From Ehretia macrophylla (taxonomy: Eukaryota > Streptophyta > Magnoliopsida > Boraginales > Ehretiaceae), in NCBI GenBank assembly GCA_037974665.1, contig CM075769.1:21230139-21294138 (forward strand): 64,000 nt of DNA, in the 5' to 3' direction. Numbering within the stretch: position 1 is the stretch's first letter; every line of letters begins with the position of its first letter. Position numbers and translations under genes: made by a program. The notes beneath the pieces are model-generated. The model searched no databases. It was given only the letters and a program-made list of their open reading frames with translations, and was not told the DNA's origin. Below, one piece after another: positions 25,966-37,155 of the stretch.

Positions 25966-28873
25966 TGTAACACCCCGATCCCTCTCGAGACCGGGAGTTC
26001 AATCAATCAATCTAATCGCAACCCAATTCCAAACCCGGGCAAAATTTTAAGGAAAGACGGACGGAATCTCCCTTGTTTCTAGGCAATTTGCAAATCCTAC
26101 AATAACATATAAGTGGACCAGCACCGTGTCCAACCATACAAACACCTCAAGGCCATCCGAGCCTTGTTTCTCAACAAATAAACACAACAAGTATACATAT
26201 ATATTTCCAGTTTAAAAGCTAACCTATTTCTTCTCATCTTTGACAAGTACTTCATGCTTGACAATTAAACTATATTAACCTACTGCACAAAATAGACTAT
26301 CATACAATTCTAACTCTTTTCCTTTGGACATTACAAACATACATTGAAATTAAACTATACTATCTGAATACATAAACTAGCTTATCAAACCATTTCATTA
26401 AACTAGTAAAACTTAAAAATTATACTATCTGAATACATAAACTAGCTTATCAAACCATTTCATTAAACTAGTAAAACTTAAATTACATTCCTTTTTAACC
26501 ATAAATGCAAACAACACTTGAAACATACATCTTTGCATCTTTGACAAATCAAGCCACATAGCACGCAAAACAACTCTTCGAGCATGAACTTTCACGTAAT
26601 CACGAACTTTCCAGCTATCATGGTATTTCCTGAAATGTGGTGGTGAGGAGTGAGTATACACAACACGTATATTCAGTGAGGGCAAGACAGATATCGAGGT
26701 GAAGAAAAAGAAGTTCGTGCAATGCAAATAGGTACAGCTAAGCAATATATTTGACAAGCAAGCATTCAATATAAACAATCAATACAATAACCAAATAATA
26801 AGAGCATTAACACAACCATTTAAAGTTATACCACACTCTGAAGGCTATGGTTCACTCATACGAGCAATGTACCATTTCACGGGCGATACATCAATCTCGA
26901 GCTTGATATTGACAATGATGACAATAAGCGCGCAACCACCTTATAACTTCAGTTTGGAATACCCCGGAAGTATCCATCAATTCTACGACCCAAATCTCCT
27001 TGGGAGGCAACCCAAGCGAGAAAAGGGAATCGGACACAGAGCTAGAGCAACCAACACTGGCAATCCGAGGCTACCCAGAGAGGTCCATCACTCACGCGCC
27101 TGACACTATACAATGCAAAACACGATACAAGGCGATAACGAGCGATAGCACAACTATACAGATCAGAGACGATAAACGAGATATCAAACATTTACAATCA
27201 ATACTAGCATTCAATTAACTTTTCAAGCATAACTATCATTAATAGCCACAATAACACCAATTAAACAAGTAACAGCAGTTCAAACACAAAAACGATAAAT
27301 ATCACTATTCAATCTCTAACTTCCAAAGGCAATTACGAGCAACCGAGCTATAGGATTAGGAAACCGATTTCACTACATTCACTCAGGCACTACAAGGCAC
27401 GTTTCTATGTCACTAAACTTCACTTTCTCACCCAAGGCCCGAAAGTCCACCTACTGCATTTGAACTACAGCTATGCTAACCGGTCACTCAATCAATGCCA
27501 CAACAGCGCCAAAAGTGCTTCCATACCCTCAATTACAAAACCCCCAACTCAATTCGAGCACGGTCAACTTTTGGTCAAACGGCCCATTTACGTTTCTTTG
27601 TCTAATTTCTAATTTTAACAATGGCCGATCCGTTTTTATTTCACATTTTATCTTCCTATCACTAATGGCATCTATCCAAATCAAGCAATCGTAATTCGGA
27701 TCAAAATCCAAAATTATAGGATTTACTATTCATAATTCACTATTCATTATTCTTCCCCAATTTCAAATACGCAGTTTCAACTGTAAAAATTGTAAATAAC
27801 TATCAAGCAATGCTCTACGAACCCTAAATAAGCATTTCCAATCAATTTCAAGCATTATAACGCATTAAATATCAAATCTAAAAATTTGAATCAAAAATCA
27901 AATTTCATATAATTATGCACAAAAGCGTGAAAACCCTCACGGAGATTGAAGACCAAGACCCGCAAGGACCTGAGCCGTGACCCCCGAGCAATTCCACACG
28001 CAATTGTAGAAGAAAATGCAAGAAAAATCTTTTCTTTTTCTCCTTGAGACCATTCGGCCATGGCAAGGACAAAATGGTCATTATGCAATTTGTTTTTATT
28101 GATTTTTGCCTTGTTTTATTATTTAAAAGGTGACAAGGGCATTTTGGTCATTTGTAAAATCAAACTTTAGTTAAAAATGGTCAAATAAGCTTATTTTGAT
28201 GCCATTAAATCTAATTCAAGTTAAAACAATGCAATTAAATGAAAAATAACTAAAACTAGTTAAATTAAGCTAAAAACATTTTTCACTAAGTCCGAAGAAT
28301 ATTTCTTTAACTCTCATTTTTAAAATACTACGATCAAACGGTCAATAAACGATCGCTAATAAAGTGATAAGCAATAATAGAAAACTTTAATTTTTTTTTT
28401 AAAAGTAGACTAGTAGAATAGTTTAAAATTCACTCTGGCTCGGAGTTACTTTTCTCATTTATTTGAAAATCGGGTGATTTTAATGCAAGACAATTAAAAC
28501 CGATTATTAAAATAATCAAAACAATCAAAATAATCAATATTCATTTAAAAATAATTAATTTAACTATTTCTAGAATATTTTAAAGAATTATGAAGTTAAT
28601 GCCAAAATACGAATGAACAAGTAAATATAAACATGTAATCAAGTACAATTAAATATTTACATTTAAGATGGCACTTAATTAAATACAAGAGAATAAATTC
28701 AATTACTATAATTAATAGAAATAGATAATAATCTTTTAATTATTCAATATACGATTACTAAATGCTTCCAAGAGAAATATTAAAATAGTGCAAATTGGTT
28801 GATTTAACTAATTAAACATTTAATTAAATATAGTCAAATGCTATTAAATGCATGCCGGGTTCTGGTTATCACA
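25966..28873 (-). repeat. Array LTR copy 3
   Basis: The 2908-bp LTR is longer than the others because of a 65-bp tandem duplication at 26356-26485. It ends GGGTTCTGGTTATCACA at 28873, followed by the GCAGA target duplication. It marks the right border of the array. Confidence 0.9.
26356..26485. repeat. 65-bp tandem duplication in array LTR 3
   Basis: The segment starting TATACTATCTGAATACATAA at 26356 repeats at 26421. Copies 1 and 2 have one unit only, so it arose after the LTRs separated. Confidence 0.9.
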
Positions 28874-28878
28874 GCAGA

Positions 28879-29057
28879 GGTCCACCAGCGATACCACATA
28901 TGCACGTATTATCCACTTTGGGTTACCACATTGGGCCCCTCACAGTTTTGTCGCCTCCCAGCCCACTTGGACTGGAAAACCCGCATACACGATATAGGGA
29001 CACTTCCTAATATATCTAGTAGCCTAGCATCCTCGCCAGTCGATGTGGGATATTACA
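28879..29057 (-). repeat. Short right LTR of composite element, right fragment
   Basis: On the minus strand it starts TGTAATATCCCACATCGACT, and further in reads CCCAAAGTGGATAATACG. This CCCACATCG opening is common in short LTRs of small non-autonomous plant elements (TRIM-like); that comparison is from general knowledge. It ends at 29057, next to the GGAAT duplication. The 3.5-kb left LTR does not share this sequence. Confidence 0.65.
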
Positions 29058-29511
29058 GGAATACCCTATGCATCAAATCCATAAAATCAGCAGGTGCATT
29101 AGTCAATCGAAAAGCCATTACCACAAATTTGTAGTGCCCATACCTGGTTCTGAAAGTTAATTTAGGCATATCTTCTTCTTTGATCCGCAATTGGTAATAG
29201 CCTTGCCGCAAATCAAGTTTAGAGAAAATCTTGGCTCCCTTAAGTTGATCAAATAATTCATCAATCAAAGGCAACGGATATTTATACTTAATAGTTACCT
29301 GGTTCAGCCTCCTGTAATCAATACACGACCTTAAAGTCCTGTCCTTCTTCTTAAAAAATAAGACAGATGCACCCCAAGGAGAAGAACTTGGCCATATAAA
29401 CCATTTCTTCAACAATTCGTGTAGCTGGATTTTCAATTCTTGAAGCTCTGTGGGTGTCATTTGGTAAGGGGCTCTTGATATCGGCTGTGTACTTGGAAAC
29501 ACTTCAATCAC
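29058..29511 (-). pseudogene. Ty3-gypsy reverse transcriptase, N-terminal half
   Basis: The minus-strand frame contains [63 protein letters not shown] and [16 protein letters not shown]. These are the first blocks of a gypsy RT palm domain, including the first catalytic aspartate (KLDLRQGY). It stops at MHRVF, where the 16.7-kb element entered. The next residues (PYLDQF and onwards) are at 12350. A frame break separates it from the protease part. Confidence 0.92.
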
Positions 29512-29523
29512 AAAGTCAATCTC

Positions 29524-30177
29524 TTACTTTGGCGGCAACCCCAGCAACTCCTCAAGGAACACATATGCATATTCCTTTATCACCGTTACTTCTTCCAACT
29601 TGGCTTTGTCCAAGGGCTTATTGATCAAATAAGCCATATACCTCTTACAACCCTTCCTTACCATCTTCACGGCCTTTGTAGCTGAGATGATAGGTTTACC
29701 AGGATAATTACCCTTGCCCTTTACTTCAACAACGGGTTGGTCTGGCCTTTGAATTCTTACAACTTTTGTTCGATAGTCTAGTTGTGCATGATGTTTAGAT
29801 AGCCAATTCATCCCCAAGATAACGTTAGAGCCTCGAAAGGGGAATACTATAAGGTCGGCCAGAAACTTCTGCCATTTTATATGTACTTTACAGGCTTTGC
29901 AAACAGTGTTAGTGATAAACTTGGAATCCATAGGAGTACGCATTTTCACTTTATATGGTAACGATTCAACTTGCAAATTCATACGTTGCATAGAAAGAGG
30001 AGTTATTAATGAATGTGTAGCACCAGTATCAATTAACTCTCTAACCAGTTGATTTAAAATCAGAAAAGTACCTTCCACAACTACTGCCTCATCAGGAAGC
30101 TCCTTTTGATCTACCGCATAGACCTGAGCTGGAACCCTCTGGGCTGAAGCATTACCTATAGGTCTGCCCTGAACCAT
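29524..30177 (-). pseudogene. Ty3-gypsy aspartic protease region
   Basis: A 217-codon minus-strand frame holds the retroviral-type aspartic protease signature LIDTGATHSLI, then FPFRGSNVILGMNWLSKH. It runs to LEELLGLPPK, the junction into RT. The Asp-Thr-Gly triad is intact. A stop and frameshift separate it from gag to the right and RT to the left, so the polyprotein as a whole is broken. Confidence 0.9.
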
Positions 30178-30179
30178 TC

Positions 30180-31243
30180 TACCTGTAGTCTATCCCTGGG
30201 CTCTTTGCCACCTTGGGAAATCTTTAGTCTTGTGTTGGTCACTCCCACAGCCTATGCATCTTCCAGTCTTCCTCTAGCATTGGGCCTCGGTATGCCCTTT
30301 CTTACTACAAAATGCACAAGTAACAGCCTGGGAAGTGGCGGTTGTACCTGTTGATCCACATGCTGATGAGGCCACTGATGTGTTGGGTTGCGATATAGGA
30401 GCAGTCAGCTTATACTAACTCTGACTGGTTTGATTCTAGGTCTGATACGACCTCTGTTGAGTTTGAGATACAAAAGGCCTCTTATTCTGTTGACTGGCCC
30501 CAACTCTCGTCTCCATCTTTCTTTTTTCTACCTGAGTAGCCGCATCAACCACATCAGCATATACAGTAAACCGATGTGATGATAAATGGTCCTGTATTTC
30601 AGGCCTTAACCCTTGTAGAAACCTCTTGATTCTCCAGCTCGGCGGCTGGACTAACTCTGGTACGTATTGGGACAATTTGTTGAGTTGAGCTTCATATTGC
30701 ATCACGGTCATATTCCCCAGCCAGAGTGTCATAAACTTTTCCTCCCGCCTTTCCTGAGCAACCTCCGGGATATAGTTGTCTTTAAAAGACCTGACAAAAT
30801 TCGCCCATATATAAGGAGTACGCTGGGCTTCCCATTGTAGCTTTACCATTCTCCACCACTGTTGTGTATCCCCTCTCAGCAAAAAAAGATGCAAAAGAGA
30901 CCTTCTTCTCATCATTATAGTCAAAGACCTCATAAATTTTCTCAATCTCTTGAAGCCATTCCTTGGCTTTTTCATAATTTGGTTCACCATAGAATTTTAG
31001 TGACCCATATCTTAAGAATGCCTGCAACATATCATTCCTTCCATTTCCGTTCCCTCCGCTACTACTACCAGCACCATTGTTGTTGTTACTCCTCACACCT
31101 CCTTTTGTTTGCTGCTCCAAAACTTGAGCCATCTTATCCATAGTAGTAGTCATCTGATTAATAACTGGATCCGTAGCATTAGTTTGAGTTATACCCTCTT
31201 TCACATGGGTTTCACCGCCGTTCCTCAGTCCATCTCTAGCCAT
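30180..31243 (-). pseudogene. Ty3-gypsy gag remnant with CCHC zinc knuckle
   Basis: The start at 31243 (MARDGLRNGG) opens a 153-codon frame ending in FLRYGSLKFYGEPN and AKEWLQEIEKIYEVF, the retrotransposon gag capsid start. A frameshift moves the reading to 30436-30990, which carries WEAQRTPYIWANF, FMTLWLGNMTVMQYEAQL and LRPEIQDHL. The knuckle CAFCSKKGHTEAQC (C-x2-C-x4-H-x4-C) is at 30277-30318, followed by a stop and a degenerate second knuckle. It is the capsid/nucleocapsid gene of the element whose pol is split around the composite insertion. Confidence 0.88.
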
Positions 31244-31539
31244 CTATAAATAAAACAATCTCCCAAGGTTATAGCGTTAACATGCATGCTATATTTTAAG
31301 CGATATCCGTGCTTTATCAATCTATAATAAACAACTACATTCTAACATATACCTTACACATAATGTCTAGACATAGGCAAATAACACTTAAAGCATATAA
31401 GGCACATAAGGTTCACATATTGCATATAAGTCATTTAACACACATAAGCACCCAAAACACATTACACTTTGAGACCTCTACCCACCTACCCGAGGGTCAT
31501 AACCCGGTTACGCTCACTATGCTCTGATACCACTAAAGA
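31244..31539 (-). other. Gypsy leader with primer-binding site
   Basis: CA-rich untranslated leader between gag and LTR. Positions 31521-31532 read TGGTATCAGAGC on the minus strand, and the LTR starts eight bases further at 31540. No gene. Confidence 0.8.
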
Positions 31540-34084
31540 TGTAACGCCTCGACCCAACCTGAAAGAGATTATGTCTGAGCGTAACAGAAAATCAGAGTCT
31601 CCTCTATTTCTCGGACATTATAGTTCTTCACCTACACAATAAAAGTTCAAAAACCAATCCAACCTATCCAACACAATTCACCAATTACCAACAGCCAACA
31701 TAACAAGCCAACAATACATATCCCAACCTTCCATATAATACCACAACTAACCACAAGTGACTTAACCAACTACTATTTACAACATTATAACTAGTTAACA
31801 TTGGTTATTCTTATAGTCCAAGACTTAACCTACCGACATGCAATCATAGGCAAAAAAAACAAAATTGACTGCATGCAATACTTGTATATGAGTTTAACTT
31901 AGCCCTCAAAATAGATTACCAACTATATACACATTAAGACTAAGTTAAACCTATATGCAAGTACATAACATACTTCTACTGTATTTGCTTCAAAGACATA
32001 TACATCACTTTGATTTCATAGCATCACAGTTATAGTCAACATTTCCAAATTTGATCGAAGCAAGCAAGTCCCGTTCAAAGTAAACAGAAATTGGCTTCAT
32101 CACATGCAGGCATATTATCATCAACCTGTTGAGCATAGTCGGATTCATTTTCACCTGAAAGGGGGAACATAAAATGGGGTGAGCTTATAACAACTTAAGC
32201 TCAGCGAGGGGAGAACATAGGGAGGGTTTTCTAAATCATTTTATCTTTTAAAAGCCTATTAGAAAACCTGTAAATGAAATGCACATAACAGTCTCAGTTA
32301 GTAACACATCGCATCATTTTGTAATAAGCCTTTAACATATATTTAAGGGTAGGAATACGCTTACACTGATGTAACACATCGCATCGCATGAGGTGGCTGG
32401 CCAAATGGTTCATCAAATCTCTTATGTCTCCCAACACGGGGTATTCTGGATATACCCAAATCCTGTGACCCACTCTCCTAGGGTAGTAAAGTTCCCTAGC
32501 AAGAAGGGAATTGGTAACCATGGTAGCCGAGCTAGACCAGCAAGCCCGATGCTGCATGGAGTTTCTCAATACTACCATGCCAGAAGTAGGTTGCAACCTC
32601 TCCAATAACACATTAGATTATGCAATGCACATTAACCACATAACATGTCGTGTAACACATAGGTAATCACATCGCATAACGCATCACAACACTTTTAGTC
32701 TCAACACATAGCTCTACATAATTCTTGACACATATCACACATAAACAATAACTCATAGTTCATATCTTAGCCACAAAAGTCAATAATAGTACAAATAAAC
32801 AAGTTCAACATTTTTAGAATTTCAGCAGTAGCTAAAATTTGGCAGCTTAATTGCCTAGGTAAATGACCTCCAATTAAACTAATTTTTATATGTACGAGAA
32901 GCGCTTAGAGTGTAGATAACTCTAGAATCAAATAAAACTCAATTTCGGGCTAAATTCATTAAGTTATGACTAAAATAGTACAACTACGCAATGCTTTCCA
33001 GTTTAGCAACGTTTTCTATCAACCTTCGGTTTTCAATTTTTTAGAGGCTCTAAACAGTGAAACTAGCCTAACACCAAAAACAAAACTTGCTCCAAACTGA
33101 CCAAGCTATGCTCTATAAACATTTCAGAATTTTTCAAGCATTTTTACTAGGTTAAAAGAACCACGAAATTCGACCAAGTAGAACTATCCAGTTCCAACTC
33201 AACTATAGTACCTCTTTTAGCAATTTTAGGCATGTAAACGATTTTTCCTCAGAAAACTTTGAACATAAGAGTTGTTCCTCTATGAGTCTAGATTAACATA
33301 GAATTTATTTAGAATTTTCCCATAAGATATACCTACTCAAACAGTTTATACAATATTACTGCCCTAATCAGTTCTTGCAAGCATAATCACATATATTCTA
33401 GTGTAATACATCAATAGCTTACCCAACAACACATATCTATGCATTATGAACTTCTGAAATTCAGTTTAAAAGCACCTTAGTTCCTTAAGAAAAGATGATA
33501 AGCTTTTGCAAAATTGCTCAAAAGTTGAACCTCCAAAGCAAGTTTGGTTGAGTTGTTTTTGCATCTACCCTCTTTCTCCTTATTTTTCCTAGCTTTTTTC
33601 ACAAAATCTCCTCTCTTCTATGCCTAAGAGTGCCACGGGTTTGGGGAGGGGTCTTGGTAGGTAGAGAATTTTTTTTATTTTAAGTAATAAGCTTGGAAGA
33701 AAAGTCAAGAGTTTAGGTTATCTTAATTTTGCCCCAACTTTTCTTATTAGCTTGCACTTGTGTCTTGTTTGTTTTTCCTTCTTTCTTTCTTGGCCAATAG
33801 GGGTCAATGTACAATTAAACAAATTCTAACTCTAATTCAAGGCTTAACTTAATGTCCAAAGTAATATTTTAAGTAATTACTCTTTAGCCCCTAAAGTCTC
33901 TAATAACTACTAAGTCACCCGAAAGTCAATCTTCTTAATTTCTTGAATCCTATCTTATTCTAACTTAGTTTCTAGCTTATTTCTAAGGCATACAACATAT
34001 AATTAAGACCTATATAACACTAGAATACATGTAATTACACATAATACAATAATATTGCACGTAGATTCGAGACCGGGTCTTACA
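31540..34084 (-). repeat. 5' LTR of the broken gypsy gag-pol element
   Basis: It starts TGTAACGCCTCGACCC beside the primer site and ends GAGACCGGGTCTTACA. The 2545-bp LTR carries the AGAGTCTCCTCTATTTC block, the GCTCAGCGAGGGGAG block near 32205 and GGGGTATTCTGGATATACC near 32440. It is inserted in gag of another gypsy element (34085 onward). No matching 3' LTR of this subfamily is seen left of pol. Confidence 0.8.
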
Positions 34085-34500
34085 CCACCACTGCTCTGCC
34101 TCATTATCAAGCAGAAAGACAACAAACGACACCTTCCTATCATCAGTGTAATCCAGTGCGTCATAAATCTTCTTAATTCTACTCAACCAAGCTCAACTTT
34201 CTTGTCGCCAGGCTCTCCCAGAAACCTCGGTGGACTATAACTCAAGAACTCCCGAAACAAGCTACCCCCAGTATAGCCACTGACTACATTGTGACGACGG
34301 TTGTTGTTACCTTGAATATGCTGCCCCTGAGCAACCTGCCCTGCCAAAACCTGCGTAATACGATCCACGACCACTGCCAAATGATTTATAACTGGATCTC
34401 GGCCCGGTACCTGATTCTCCTATTCCTCACCTTCCCTACGGGGTCTACCATGGGTGTTTAGACAACCAGCCATCTTACTACTAAAGAGTTAGCCATAGGT
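34085..34500 (-). pseudogene. Truncated gag of a second gypsy element
   Basis: The minus strand encodes a gag N-terminus: DPVINHL-type residues, then VVVDRITQVLAGQVAQG, LFREFLSYSPPRFLGEPGD and the start of the capsid domain. It is cut at 34085 by the LTR to the left, and its first codons are broken from the rest by a stop. It reads towards the primer site and LTR at 34709-36553, which belong to the same element. Confidence 0.75.
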
Positions 34501-34725
34501 TATAACACATAGACATTATATAAATAGTTAATGGCATATAGGAAACAAGATTCACGTAAGGCACATAGATCACATAAGAAAGTTAGTCACATTAGTAAGT
34601 TAATCACATAAACATATTAACATGTAGTTCACTTTACACTTAATACATGCACTCATGTCATGACCTCTACACACATTCCGAGGATACCCCGGCTTACAAG
34701 CTAATCATGCTCTAATACCATTAAA
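34501..34725 (-). other. Leader and primer-binding site of second gypsy element
   Basis: CA-rich leader. Positions 34709-34720 read TGGTATTAGAGC on the minus strand, one base off the usual tRNA-Met site. The LTR begins at 34726. Confidence 0.75.
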
Positions 34726-36553
34726 TGTCACGACCCAACATGACCCCACTTATGATTAAGTTAGGACGCGTCGGAATTTTGGCATTCTAACATCTGTAAT
34801 ATGGACAACATAACCCTAAACCGGTTCAACTTCAAACTACCACAACCAACAACAACTTCAACAAACCACAAGGCAACCAAAACATTTCATATTCCAACCG
34901 ACCAACATTTAAAACAAAGTATAATTCCTCTGTCTCAACCATTTAAGAAAAGCCATAATATACATATTCAAAATAGATTACTAAACTAGCTTATCAACAT
35001 ATACATAACCAAAAAGAAAGACTATAAAGCTAGCATTATACAAACCACTAAACACCAAGAAAATACTAAGACACATAGCATACAAGTAGCATTCTAACAC
35101 TTAAGCCACGTAGTTCATACACTAACTAATTAGCCTCATAAAGACATTTTATAACTTCGCTAAACACCAAGAAAACTCACTTTAAACTAAAACCAACACT
35201 TAGCACCAAAAGCCCCTTTTTGACCATAACTCTCTCATCTTCCAATCTATCCACTAAATTCACTCAATTGGCATCTCATAATCACTAATTAACACAACCA
35301 ACACCTCCCAACACACCCACACACATATGGATAACACAAACACACACGACCCCTTTTTGTTCACATTCAAGAAATTCCAAGTTTTAACCATGTTCTAGCT
35401 AATTTAATGTCACTTTTAGCTTCCTAGCCATTTATGGCACTTACTACAAGCAATGAAACAAACATTTAACCATTTGCACATAAACCCACATTTTCGGCTC
35501 TTTGCATTTAAACCACCTACACTAAATTCCAATCATATCCCATTTAGTTTGGTGTCAATTTTAGCTATTAAAACACTTATGGCACATGATATAAGCATTA
35601 AAACAAACATTTAAACCAAAATCACAAACTTTGTTGAAAACACTATTCATCTTCGTCCTAAACATGCCAACACCATTTCTAACCAACACAATTGCAATAC
35701 AACCATAAAAGATTGTTCTACAAACTCAACAACTAGCAATATAAGAAATTTAAGCCATAATTTCAACATTTATAACATATATAAGAATTTACATAATCTA
35801 GGTTTAGACTTTAAATGTCAAAATAATGCAATCCCTCACCAACTAGAAGATGAACAAGCTTTGAAATGGCTCTAGCAAGGCTTGGAACACTTCAATTTAG
35901 CTCCAAAGATCAACCCTAGTAACTTTCCCATTTTTTCTCTCTTTTTCCTCTTGGCTGAAATTTCCATCTTTTTCTTTGGTTTTTTGATCATTTTTTGTAT
36001 ATAATAGGTTATATAAGTTAAAATGGGTTGGATTTAGGTATTTCGGTCATGAGTTTGGGTCAAGAATTAAGCTAGGTGAGTTAAGTTTAGCCCAATGCAA
36101 ATTAAAACATCAAATGGCTCAAAAATGCATTCTAGTATTTTTACTATTCATACGGGATACTAACATTTTTATAACTCTCATTCCTGATATGCTATGCAAA
36201 TAAAATTTATAAACGTATGCTATATATATGTCAAGTAATATGAGAAAAATACAAAATTCAAAAAATAAAATACTTTAATTTTCACTCCGGGATCAGGGTT
36301 CATTTTAAAATAATGAAAACTAATTTATTAGATGCAAGAAAATAATTCCAAATAATACCAATAATAAAATAACGAGTTAATCATTTAATATAAATTAATT
36401 AAACTTAGTTTGCATATTTTCCAAGAATATGAAAAGTTTTCAAATAAATAAATATAAATCAGAAACACATAATCTTATACAAATACTTTAAATAAGCATA
36501 CAATTAAATGCAAATAAGTAATATGCACTACAGACTAAGTCCGGGGTGTCACA
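34726..36553 (-). repeat. 5' LTR of second gypsy element
   Basis: It starts TGTCACGACCCAACATG five bases after the primer site and ends AGTCCGGGGTGTCACA. It is 1828 bp and AT-rich, with no gene. Gypsy LTR sequence of a third element follows directly (GTTTCCCCTGTACCTAGG). Confidence 0.75.
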
Positions 36554-37155
36554 GTTTCCCCTGTACCTAGGTCAATCCAAAATCTGAACAATCAAGCAAT
36601 CTCAACACAACAAGCATTCAACATCTTTTAATCTTTTATCTTTTACAACCCAAGTTAAATAACATTACAAAACCAAACTAGACCAATAATACATTTATTA
36701 CAACTTCATAATGATTCACAAACTTTTCATATTCCATTGACATTGACAAGACAAACTTATAAACTATTATAAGCAAAACGATACTCCATGCATAGTAGGC
36801 CCAAACATCTTGCAAAGCACTTCAATTTCACCTTGCTACACCTGAAAATGTTAGAGAAAAGGGGTGAGCATACACAATACTCAGTGAGGGGGGAATAAAA
36901 CCAAGGAGTTTTCGAAAACATCTTTTGTGCAATGCATATAAGTGAATAATAAGTTCATAAAATTAAGCACAAGGGTCGAATATCAATACGAGACAATTAC
37001 TCAAGTTCATGAAGCTAGATAACACATAATAAAAGGATACGGTTTCGATTAACCCTTATCACTCCATCACGAACACGAGCACGATCACGAGCATGAGCAC
37101 GATCATGATAATAATGCCGGTAAATCCCAAACTCTAGTGGGTGTACTTCGGAGAA
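36554..37155 (-). repeat. Fragment of a third gypsy LTR
   Basis: It contains TTTCCCCTGTACCTAGG (compare CTCCCCTGTTTCTAGGC in the array LTRs), GAGCATACACAATACTCAGTGAGGGG near 36870 (two joined blocks), a GAGCACGATCACGAG short repeat, and GTGGGTGTACTTCGGA. Both LTR ends are missing: the left end is replaced by the second element's LTR and the right end is replaced at about 37150 by the CACTA-like segment. Confidence 0.65.

Larger units (their letters stand above)
17314..28873 (-). mobile_element. Tandem retrotransposon array LTR-int-LTR-int-LTR
   Basis: Three copies of a 2.8-2.9-kb LTR (17314, 21638, 25966) alternate with two 1488-bp internal regions. The repeat period is 4324 and 4328 bp. GCAGA lies directly before the first LTR (17309-17313) and directly after the last (28874-28878), so the array occupies a single integration site. 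Both internal regions have a primer site at the right edge and a polypurine tract at the left, so the element reads on the minus strand. The copies are close but not identical, with scattered and mostly transition differences. Unequal exchange between LTRs is the simplest origin. Confidence 0.92.
12351..29057 (-). mobile_element. Non-autonomous gypsy-type element, composite, inserted in pol
   Basis: The insertion begins TGTAACACCCC at 12351 and ends GATATTACA at 29057. GGAAT lies immediately before it (12346-12350) and immediately after it (29058-29062). Removing it and one GGAAT restores an unbroken RT reading across the site, so both ends are exact. Components are a 3479-bp left LTR (12351-15829), an internal region without gag or pol (15830-17275), and a short right LTR split by a second element (17276-17313 and 28879-29057). 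The two LTRs do not resemble each other beyond their first dozen bases, which is unusual for one integration event. Confidence 0.75.

Noticed and set aside
28879-29057. Possible Cassandra-type LTR with an embedded 5S rRNA promoter
   Set aside because: The CCCACATCG opening is suggestive, but I could not find the ordered 5S internal control boxes.
31521-31532. tRNA-like match (TGGTATCAGAGC) at this and five other places
   Set aside because: Only the 12-base complement of the tRNA 3' end is present, next to LTR ends. These are primer-binding sites, not tRNA genes.
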